Below are positions 1-7,182 of a stretch of DNA of 64,000 nucleotides, one piece after another. Source of the stretch: TWA4 sp051879195 (lineage in GTDB: Bacteria; Bacillota; Clostridia; Lachnospirales; Lachnospiraceae); NCBI GenBank assembly GCA_051879195.1, contig JBJELO010000234.1, positions 1 through 64,000 of the forward strand. Direction: 5' to 3'. A program made the position numbers and the translations under genes. Under the pieces are notes generated by a model, which worked only from the letters and a program-made list of their open reading frames with translations, had not been told where the DNA came from and did not search any database. The stretch's first letter is position 1. Every line of letters starts with the position of its first letter.

Positions 1-1954
1 CCATTGCTTCTTTTTTCAGTTCTTCTTCCAGTTCCTCCAGCTCTTTCATCCAGACCCTGACACTGGCATCGCTGGGCATGCGCAGGTCGCCTCTGGGTGA
101 AACGGCTACGGAACCGACCTTCGGTCCGTCCGGCAGACAGGAACGTTTGAACTGCTGCTGGAAAAATCTCTTCGTAAAGACCTTCTGCCATTTCAGAATT
201 GTTTCCCTGTCATAAACCCCTTCAAATGCATAATTCGCCATACGATTGATTTTTGACGGATGATAGCCGAAACGAAGCATCTGGTACAGGAAGAAGTCGT
301 GAAGCTCATAAGGCCCTACCAGATCCTCCGTCTTCTGGGCAATTTCGCCATTCTCTTCCGGAGGCAGCAGCTCGGGGCTGACCGGTGTATCCAGTACATC
401 CCGCAGTACCTCCTCCAGCACCGCATCACCGCAGGTGTCCGCATAGTAGGAAACAAGATGGCGCACCAGCGTCTTGGGAACGGAGCTGTTTACTGCATAC
501 ATGGACATGTGATCTCCATTGTAGGTAGCCCATCCCAGAGCCAGCTCGGAAAGATCACCCGTACCGATTACAATACCGTTGTATTTGTTGGACAGGTCCA
601 TGAGGATCTGGGTCCGCTCTCTGGCCTGACCGTTTTCGTATGTGACATCATGAACTGCTTCATCGTGGTCGATATCACGGAAATGGAGCCGAACCGCTTC
701 CTTGATATTGACTTCCTTCAGAGAAGCTCCCAGCGACCGCACCAGTTTGCAGGCATTGTTGTAAGTTCTGTCCGTTGTTCCGAAACAGGGCATGGTGACT
801 GCGATGATATTCTCTCTCGGAATCCGTAAAGCATCGAAAGCACGTACCGTTACCAGCAGCGCCAGTGTGGAGTCGAGTCCGCCGGAAATCCCCACTACGG
901 CAGAACGACAGCCGATTTTTTCCAGCCGCGTTTTCAGACCCAGAGCCTGAATGGAAAGAATCTCGTCGCAGCGGCGGTCACGGTCGCGTTTAACTGACGG
1001 AACGAAGGGCGCCGGATCAATATAGCGGTGCAGGCGAACAGGTTCCGGTGACAGTTCAAATTCCACAATCTCATGATCCCATCCCGTTTCTGATTCAAAT
1101 GTCCCCATTCTCCGGCGTTCGCTGCGGATACGTTCCAGATCGATTTCTCCGAAAGCGATTCCATTGTGGAAACGACCTTCATCTGCCAGAATCGTACCGT
1201 TTTCCGCAATAATATTCTGACCGCCGAATACGAGATCCGTTGTGGACTCTCCTTCTCCCGCATTGCAGTAGATATAGGCGCACACCAGCTTTGCCGACTG
1301 CATCCGGATCAGATCGGAGCGGTAGCTGTCTTTCCCTGTGGTCTCATCACTGGCAGAACAGTTCACGATCACCGTAGCCCCTCCAAGGGCATGTCGGATA
1401 CTGGGGGAATTGGGAACCCATACATCCTCACACAGCTCTCCGCCGATTACCAGGCCGGGAACGGTACTGCAGCGAAACAGAATATCCGTCCCAAAAGGAA
1501 CGGATACCACTGTTCCGTCCTCCATTCGGAAGCTTGTTTCCACAGGTGACTCGATTCCTTTTGTAAAATATCGTCCTTCATAAAACTCGGAGTAATTGGG
1601 AATGTATGATTTGGGAATCATCCCCAGAAGTTCACCGCTGCACACCGCAGCCATTACATTGTACAGCTTTCCGCTTTCCTCCCACGGAAGGCCCACAAAA
1701 GCAATCAGATCTTTTCCCTCTGTAAACCGGATTAACCGGCCCAGTGCTTTGTAAGCGCCTTCCAGCAGAGGGGTCTGCCAGTACAGATCCCTGCAGGTAT
1801 ATCCCGTCAGGCAAAGCTCGGGAAATACAACGATCTTTGCTCCGGCAATTTCCGCTTCTTCCAGCTGTCTTTCCAGCTGCAGTTCATTATAATCGGGATC
1901 TGCCACACGAATCTTCGGTGTGGCAGCCGCCGCTCTGATATAACCATCCTTCAT
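1..1954 (-). CDS. nadE: Glutamine-dependent NAD+ synthetase (3' end cut by window)
   Basis: Makes NAD+ from nicotinate adenine dinucleotide, ATP and glutamine in the cytoplasm. The frame is open from an ATG at 1954 to base 1, about 651 codons, so only the last few residues can be missing. The N-terminal third is a nitrilase-type glutaminase: VVFPELCLTGY near residue 45 carries the catalytic Glu. The C-terminal synthetase has the PP-loop ISGGLDST near residue 355. The last visible residues are a Glu/Lys-rich helix. A GAGGT ribosome site precedes the ATG. It lies 25 bp after the C39-like gene and probably shares its transcript. Confidence 0.96.
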   Translation of the reverse strand, partial: MKDGYIRAAAATPKIRVADPDYNELQLERQLEEAEIAGAKIVVFPELCLTGYTCRDLYWQTPLLEGAYKALGRLIRFTEGKDLIAFVGLPWEESGKLYNVMAAVCSGELLGMIPKSYIPNYSEFYEGRYFTKGIESPVETSFRMEDGTVVSVPFGTDILFRCSTVPGLVIGGELCEDVWVPNSPSIRHALGGATVIVNCSASDETTGKDSYRSDLIRMQSAKLVCAYIYCNAGEGESTTDLVFGGQNIIAENGTILADEGRFHNGIAFGEIDLERIRSERRRMGTFESETGWDHEIVEFELSPEPVRLHRYIDPAPFVPSVKRDRDRRCDEILSIQALGLKTRLEKIGCRSAVVGISGGLDSTLALLVTVRAFDALRIPRENIIAVTMPCFGTTDRTYNNACKLVRSLGASLKEVNIKEAVRLHFRDIDHDEAVHDVTYENGQARERTQILMDLSNKYNGIVIGTGDLSELALGWATYNGDHMSMYAVNSSVPKTLVRHLVSYYADTCGDAVLEEVLRDVLDTPVSPELLPPEENGEIAQKTEDLVGPYELHDFFLYQMLRFGYHPSKINRMANYAFEGVYDRETILKWQKVFTKRFFQQQFKRSCLPDGPKVGSVAVSPRGDLRMPSDASVRVWMKELEELEEELKKEAM

Positions 1955-1979
1955 AAATCTACCTCTTTTTCACTGCGCC

Positions 1980-3224
1980 TCAGTTCTTTTCCGTTTCCTT
2001 CGCCGCTTCTGTTTCCTGTTCCGTCTTCTTCACTGCTTCTGTTTCTTTTTCGGTTTCTTTCTTCTTTGCTTCCGCTTCCTTTTTCTCCGCTTCCGCTTTT
2101 TTCTTCTTCGCCGCTGCCTCTTTTTTCGCTGCCGCCTCCGATTCCTCACTGCCGGGTACCAGTGCACGGTCCTTACAGTAATAAATCAGTTTATTGAATA
2201 CCGGATATTCATCCAGATACTGCTGCAGATTGGTTCTGCCGTAGGGCAGCGGATCATTGATCAGAAAATCCTTTGCTTTCAGATTGCCGCCGTCTCCCAC
2301 ATAGCCGGTAATCAGAACCCAGTGAGGTCTTCCGTTGTACCGCGCACAGCCGATCAGCACAGGAATTCCTTCATGGAGCTTATTATATACAAAATCCAGA
2401 TACATATCCTTATTGTAATTCCAGTAGTAATCCTTCGGCCAGCCGATCTCGCCGTCGCTGGTATAGACGGCATCTTTTGCCAGTTCATCGGGATAAATTT
2501 CTTTTTTCTTAAGAAATGTTTCACTCATGGCCAGCGCCGTGGTAGCACATCCGATGTCATACATGGTCTTTTTCGTAGATCCCAGCAGTACATCGCCCCA
2601 GCGCTCATCTGTCTGCAGCCAGGAAACCACATCCAGTCTGACCTCCGGATCCTCCGGCGGATCAAAACTGATATATTTTTCGGAAGCATAACCTGTAATT
2701 TCCTTACCGGTTGTATAATCCTTACCGCTTACTTTGTAGAAGCCTTTTACCGCTTTTTCATCCAGAACCCGGATTTCCTGTCTTGCAGGGAAAGAACCGA
2801 CAAACTGTGAAGAAGATTTTGCCTTTTCCCGTACATTCAGACGTCCTTCGGCAGTAATCCATGCCCTGCGGCTGCCGTCTTCATTATACGGAGATTCCGT
2901 CTCTTTTTCCGTCATTTCTTCTGTGGACTCTTCTGCTGTCTCTGAAGCATCTGCTGCTTCCCCGGAGCCTTTTTCCTGTTCCCCCGAACCACTGCCATCC
3001 TCTTCAGCCAGAGAAGCCGGATTTTCCGAAATACCCTGACTGTATTCTGCTGCCGTCTGCTCCCCGTCATCTCTTTTTCTGCAGCCGCCGAATACGGCAG
3101 CCAGCATCAATACTGCCATAAGCAGACACAGCATACGGAAGAATCTGCCCGTGTTGACATGAATCTCTGTGCCCGCGTCTGCATTTATGTTCATATTATA
3201 GTTTGTATTATTCTCTGCTCTCAT
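1980..3224 (-). CDS. Membrane-anchored SH3 / C39-like cysteine peptidase
   Basis: A 414-residue extracytoplasmic protein. Residues 28-48 are hydrophobic and end in GGC, so it is either a lipoprotein or an N-terminally anchored protein (the lipobox is imperfect). Residues 50-115 are a Glu/Ser/Thr-rich linker. Residues 121-187 form a bacterial SH3 domain (LNVREKAK), and 198-350 are a C39_2-type papain-like fold with candidate Cys226 (DIGCATTALAM), His301 (HWVLITGY) and Asn323/Asp324 (INDPL). The tail from 360 is a Lys/Glu/Ala coil. SH3 plus C39 suggests cell-wall binding and peptide cleavage; the substrate is unknown. A GAGGG lies almost against the ATG, so the start is less certain. Confidence 0.8.
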   Translation of the reverse strand: MRAENNTNYNMNINADAGTEIHVNTGRFFRMLCLLMAVLMLAAVFGGCRKRDDGEQTAAEYSQGISENPASLAEEDGSGSGEQEKGSGEAADASETAEESTEEMTEKETESPYNEDGSRRAWITAEGRLNVREKAKSSSQFVGSFPARQEIRVLDEKAVKGFYKVSGKDYTTGKEITGYASEKYISFDPPEDPEVRLDVVSWLQTDERWGDVLLGSTKKTMYDIGCATTALAMSETFLKKKEIYPDELAKDAVYTSDGEIGWPKDYYWNYNKDMYLDFVYNKLHEGIPVLIGCARYNGRPHWVLITGYVGDGGNLKAKDFLINDPLPYGRTNLQQYLDEYPVFNKLIYYCKDRALVPGSEESEAAAKKEAAAKKKKAEAEKKEAEAKKKETEKETEAVKKTEQETEAAKETEKN

Positions 3225-3297
3225 CCCTCAACCATACATCTGCGGTTCCGGTCCCATTCCGATGCATACTGCAGTTCAAAATGGCGCAAACCGCTCC

Positions 3298-3330
3298 TAA
3301 TAAAGAAGGATGCAACTGCTCGCATCCCTC
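3298..3330 (-). terminator. Intrinsic terminator after glyQS
   Basis: On the minus strand a GGATGC/GCATCC stem (3308-3327) with an 8-nt loop is followed by TTCTTTATT. It sits between the glyQS stop and the next gene. The stem is only 6 bp, so read-through is plausible. Confidence 0.5.
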
Positions 3331-3361
3331 TGTTTCTCTGTAACTATTCAGCTGTTCTGAA

Positions 3362-4747
3362 TCAGAAGCTCATCCTGTCTCTGAAATAAGCCTCCAGATC
3401 GGCAATTGCCACACGTTCCTGTGCCATGGTATCCCGGTCACGGACAGTGACTGCATGATCGTTCTCGGAATCAAAATCGTAAGTAATGCAGAAAGGTGTA
3501 CCGATTTCATCCTGTCTTCTGTAACGCTTGCCGATCTGTCCTCTGTCATCAAATTCACAGTTGTAATATTTAGACAGCTGGCTGTAGATCTCCAGAGCGC
3601 CGTCGTTGAGCTTTTTGGACAGCGGAAGCACACCGATCTTAACCGGTGCAATGGCAGGATGGAAATGCAGAACAGTTCTTGTCTTGCCGTCTTCCAGCAG
3701 TTCCTCGTCGTAAGCACTGCAAAGGAATGCCAGTGTAACACGGTCGGCACCCAGTGAAGGCTCGATTACATAAGGAATATACTTTTCACTTGTCTCATCG
3801 TCAAAATAGCTCATATCTTCACCGGAAGTATTCTGATGCTGAGTCAGGTCATAATCGGTTCTGTCGGCAATACCCCACAGCTCGCCCCATCCGAAGGGGA
3901 ACAGGAATTCCACGTCGGTGGTTGCCTTGGAGTAGAAGCAGAGTTCTTCGGGAGAATGGTCTCTTGCACGCAGTTCCTCATCCTTCAGACCCAGTGACTT
4001 CAGCCAGTTCAGGCAGAATGCTTTCCAGTATGCAAACCACTCCAGATCGGTACCGGGCTTGCAGAAGAATTCCAGCTCCATCTGTTCAAACTCTCTGGTA
4101 CGGAATGTGAAATTACCGGGAGTAATCTCGTTGCGGAATGATTTACCGATCTGACCGATACCGAAAGGAACCTTCTTTCTGGAAGTTCTCTGTACATTCT
4201 TGAAATTTACGAATATGCCCTGTGCAGTCTCGGGTCTTAAATATACGGTACTCTTTGCATTCTCGGTAACACCCTGGAATGTCTTGAACATCAGGTTGAA
4301 TTCCCTGATCTCTGTAAAATCTGTCTTACCGCAGGTAGGGCAGGGAATCTGATGTTCTCTGATGTAATTCTCCATCTGCTCATGGCTCCAGCCGTCCACA
4401 GAATCGATCTCCAGACCATTGTCATGTGCGTAATCTTCAATCAGTTTATCTGCACGGAAACGCTCATGACATCCTTTACAGTCCATCAGGGGATCGGAGA
4501 AGCCGCCCAGATGTCCGGAAGCAACCCATGTCTGGGAATTCATAAGAATGGCACAGTCCACGCCCACATTGTAGGGGCTTTCCTGTACAAATTTCTGCCA
4601 CCATGCCTTTTTTACGTTGTTCTTTAATTCCACACCCAGATTACCGTAATCCCATGTATTGGCAAGACCTCCGTAAATCTCAGAACCGGGGTATACAAAA
4701 CCTCTTGACTTTGCCAGTGCCACAATTTTTTCCATTGTCTTTTCCAT
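3362..4747 (-). CDS. glyQS: Glycyl-tRNA synthetase, dimeric type
   Basis: Charges tRNA-Gly with glycine. This is the single-chain alpha2 class II enzyme (461 residues), not the alpha2beta2 GlyQ/GlyS form. The N-terminus MEKIVALAKSRGFVYPGSE and the class II motifs (FRNEITP, the FEQMELEFF region, GADRVTLAFL) are clear. A CxxC pair (CKGC, CPTC) in the insertion region is probably a zinc site. An upstream in-frame ATG would add six residues. I chose 4747 because AAAGGA lies 9 nt before it. There is no T-box between this gene and the lipoprotein gene 115 bp upstream. Confidence 0.96.
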   Translation of the reverse strand: MEKTMEKIVALAKSRGFVYPGSEIYGGLANTWDYGNLGVELKNNVKKAWWQKFVQESPYNVGVDCAILMNSQTWVASGHLGGFSDPLMDCKGCHERFRADKLIEDYAHDNGLEIDSVDGWSHEQMENYIREHQIPCPTCGKTDFTEIREFNLMFKTFQGVTENAKSTVYLRPETAQGIFVNFKNVQRTSRKKVPFGIGQIGKSFRNEITPGNFTFRTREFEQMELEFFCKPGTDLEWFAYWKAFCLNWLKSLGLKDEELRARDHSPEELCFYSKATTDVEFLFPFGWGELWGIADRTDYDLTQHQNTSGEDMSYFDDETSEKYIPYVIEPSLGADRVTLAFLCSAYDEELLEDGKTRTVLHFHPAIAPVKIGVLPLSKKLNDGALEIYSQLSKYYNCEFDDRGQIGKRYRRQDEIGTPFCITYDFDSENDHAVTVRDRDTMAQERVAIADLEAYFRDRMSF

Positions 4748-4862
4748 TTGTCTGTATCCTTTCAAAACTCAATGCTGTTATATAGCTCCGGCCGGCGCTG
4801 TGTCCACCGAAGCAGATTAATCCCGAATTGATTCAGGACTGATTACTTATGATCCATCTCGG

Positions 4863-5498
4863 TTATTTAAATACAATACAGGAGAGGGCGCCTTCCGAAG
4901 AAACCTGCGCAGTATCCTTATCCTCAATCTTTACATCTGCGGTTGCGTACTGGATACTGCCCTCCACCATGATTGTGGAACTTCCCTCCACAAACACCAC
5001 ATAGTATCCGTCATCCACGTCACTGCCGTCAATCTTGTCTGTTCCTTCGAAATTGAGAAGTTCAAAACTGCCCAGATCAATTCCGGCTTCTTTTGCTCCC
5101 GACACCGTTCCCGATGCCATCTGTACCAGACTTCCTTCACTCTTATTGAACTGCAGATAATCGTCACAGGAAGCGTACTCCATCTTCAGAACCGCATCGC
5201 CATCCTGAAAATCAAGAGAAGTAACTGCCACCGACAGCGGTTCATCCGAATCCTTCGTATAAGCTGCCGCCGTTCCTGCATTCTTCTGATTATACGCAAT
5301 AACCGCATCCTCCACAAAGCTCTTCAACTCATCTTTGCTGTAAGCCTTTGTATCAAACGGTTCATATACTGCAGAAGCTACGGAGCCATCTTTCCTGATA
5401 TAGACAGATGTTGTATCCAGTTCACCCTTCTGACCGCACCCGACAAGCAAAGCGGCTGACAGTACAGCACAGGCGATTCCCTTCACAAACCTTTTCAT
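4863..5498 (-). CDS. Small lipoprotein of unknown function
   Basis: 211 residues with a clear type II signal peptide: MKRF, a hydrophobic stretch and lipobox LVGC, so it should be tethered to the outer face of the membrane. The mature part has short acidic beta-rich segments (VYIRKDGSVASAVYEPFD near the start, YYVVFVEGSSTIMVEG near the end). I recognise no named domain. The start at 5498 is set by AAGGAGG 7 nt upstream; a longer frame begins inside the leader hairpin and is unlikely. It has its own promoter and lies 115 bp before glyQS, so the two may be cotranscribed. Confidence 0.8.
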   Translation of the reverse strand: MKRFVKGIACAVLSAALLVGCGQKGELDTTSVYIRKDGSVASAVYEPFDTKAYSKDELKSFVEDAVIAYNQKNAGTAAAYTKDSDEPLSVAVTSLDFQDGDAVLKMEYASCDDYLQFNKSEGSLVQMASGTVSGAKEAGIDLGSFELLNFEGTDKIDGSDVDDGYYVVFVEGSSTIMVEGSIQYATADVKIEDKDTAQVSSEGALSCIVFK

Positions 5499-5512
5499 GA
5501 TTTCCTCCTTGG

Positions 5513-5529
5513 GCCGCAGAAGCTGCGGC
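5513..5529 (-). promoter_or_regulatory. Hairpin just before the lipoprotein ribosome site
   Basis: A perfect 7-bp inverted repeat (GCCGCAG, 3-nt loop, CTGCGGC) ends a few bases before AAGGAGG. It could affect translation or mRNA stability. It has no U-tract, so it is not a terminator. Confidence 0.4.
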
Positions 5530-5578
5530 ATCTGTTTTAAAGTTTCATTACAGTGCCGGTTACAGACACAGTTAATTC

Positions 5579-5607
5579 ATTGTACCCTTAAATGAGATTA
5601 ATTTCAA
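5579..5607 (-). promoter_or_regulatory. Sigma-A type promoter for the lipoprotein gene
   Basis: TTGAAA (5602-5607), 17-bp spacer, TACAAT (5579-5584) on the minus strand, in the gap between recO and the lipoprotein gene. Confidence 0.65.
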
Positions 5608-5614
5608 TATCTAT

Positions 5615-6262
5615 TTACAACAATGTTTCCAGTATCTCCAGTGAATGAAATTCCCGGTCGATGGTCCGCCGGCGCCATACAGTCACCGCTCTGGCAAATT
5701 CCTTCAGAGCCGGTTCCGACAGCGTAAAGCCGAAAACCTTCTGCAAAGGCGCTGTAATCACATAATACCACGCGTAAGCAGCACTGTCTCCCACAGACAC
5801 GGGAGGCTGCTCCGTATATTCTCCATCAATCACCATCATGCGCAGCTCAAAAACATGGCGGACCAGCACTCTGGGAATCTGCCCCTTTTCCAGTGCCCGA
5901 AAGGCAAGATACAGAAGATTCAGCATATCAGCGGCCGTCAGATTCTCCTTTGCATAATAGTCCGCAAGCTCCGTAAAATAAGAAGCGTAACAAAGCGTTT
6001 CCAGATCCTGCTGCAGCTGATTAAAATAGGCAATCACCTCAGCGCTGCGCAGTGTATAGGAATTTCTTCCTTCATACAGGAAAAATCTGCCACATACAAA
6101 TGGGCAGGATACTGCCAGCAGGGAGCTGTTCGGTCTCCTGGCCCCCTTTGCAAATGCAGTAATTCTGCCCCTTTCCTTTGTCAGAAGCACGACTCTTCTG
6201 TCATACTCTCCCACAGGCATGGAGGAAAGCACCACACCTGTCAGCTCCAGCAGATCGGTCAT
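5615..6262 (-). CDS. recO: DNA repair protein RecO, without zinc finger
   Basis: Recombination mediator of the RecFOR pathway, which loads RecA at gaps. The N-terminal OB fold is typical (MTDLLELTGVVLS, GEYDRRVVLLTKERGRITAFAKGARRP), followed by the helical domain. At 215 residues it is shorter than the usual 240-250. After the region MMVIDGEY, where family members carry a CxxC...CxxC zinc finger, the sequence goes straight to QPPVSVGDSAAYAWYYV with no cysteine. The start overlaps the era stop by 4 nt (ATGA), indicating translational coupling. Confidence 0.9.
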   Translation of the reverse strand: MTDLLELTGVVLSSMPVGEYDRRVVLLTKERGRITAFAKGARRPNSSLLAVSCPFVCGRFFLYEGRNSYTLRSAEVIAYFNQLQQDLETLCYASYFTELADYYAKENLTAADMLNLLYLAFRALEKGQIPRVLVRHVFELRMMVIDGEYTEQPPVSVGDSAAYAWYYVITAPLQKVFGFTLSEPALKEFARAVTVWRRRTIDREFHSLEILETLL

Positions 6263-7158
6263 TTATTCTCGAAATAACCAAAGTTTTTCAGCTGAATATC
6301 GCTGTCACGCCATTCTTTGCGTACCTTGACCCACAGCTTCAGATTCACCTGTCCGCCGGTCAGAAGTTCGATATCCTTTCTGGCATCGATACCTATGCTC
6401 TTCAGCATACTGCCCTGTTTGCCGATGATAATTCCCTTGTGGGAATCCCGTTCACAGATGATGGAGGCATCCACCTGCCAGATGCCATCCTTACGTACTT
6501 TCATCACATCGACAGTCACCGCAATGCCGTGGGGGATTTCGTCTTCCAGACGTCTGAGCGCCTTTTCCCGGATGATTTCCGCTGTAATCTGACGGATCGG
6601 CTGATCCGTCACCGTGTCCTCATCGTAATACATGGGGCCTTCCGGCAGATATCTGCGGATTTCTTCCAGCACTGTATCGGTATTGATACTTCGCAGAGCG
6701 CTTACAGGAATCACTGCTTTAAAAGCATGCTGTTTTTTCCACATGGTAATCAGATTGCCCACTGCCGCTTTGTCGATAGTGTCGATCTTATTGATGATCA
6801 GAATGACCGGAGTTTTCACTTTTTTCAATTTTTCCAGAATAATGCTGTCCCCGGGGCCGATTTTCTCATCCGGTTCCACCAGCCACAGAATCACATCCAC
6901 CTCTGTCAGCGTACGCTCCGCCACATTGACCATATACTCGCCCAGCTTGTTTTTTGCTTTGTGAATGCCGGGCGTATCCAGAAAAATCATCTGGGATTCC
7001 TTATCCGTATAGACGGTCTGGATCCGGTTTCTTGTGGTCTGAGGCTTTCTGGATGTGATGGCAATCTTCTGTCCGATCAGATGATTCATCAATGTCGATT
7101 TGCCCACATTGGGCCGTCCGATCAGTGTCACAAAACCCGATTTAAAATGTTTGCCCAT
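6259..7158 (-). CDS. era: GTPase Era, 30S ribosome assembly factor
   Basis: Binds the 3' end of 16S rRNA and helps mature the 30S subunit. 299 residues. G1 GRPNVGKST near residue 14, the switch region with TTRNR, G3 DTPG near 61 and G4 NKID are present. The C-terminal KH domain has the GxxG-type loop IIIGKQGSMLKSIG. AAGGAGG precedes the ATG. It overlaps recO by 4 nt and follows the M16C peptidase gene by 24 bp, as part of the long leftward operon. Confidence 0.97.
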   Translation of the reverse strand: MGKHFKSGFVTLIGRPNVGKSTLMNHLIGQKIAITSRKPQTTRNRIQTVYTDKESQMIFLDTPGIHKAKNKLGEYMVNVAERTLTEVDVILWLVEPDEKIGPGDSIILEKLKKVKTPVILIINKIDTIDKAAVGNLITMWKKQHAFKAVIPVSALRSINTDTVLEEIRRYLPEGPMYYDEDTVTDQPIRQITAEIIREKALRRLEDEIPHGIAVTVDVMKVRKDGIWQVDASIICERDSHKGIIIGKQGSMLKSIGIDARKDIELLTGGQVNLKLWVKVRKEWRDSDIQLKNFGYFENK

Positions 7159-7182
7159 ATTTCCTCCTTACACTGCCGTCGC

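Noticed and set aside
4748..4862. T-box riboswitch before glyQS
   Set aside because: The gap is only 115 bp and lacks the T-box core and a terminator/antiterminator pair.
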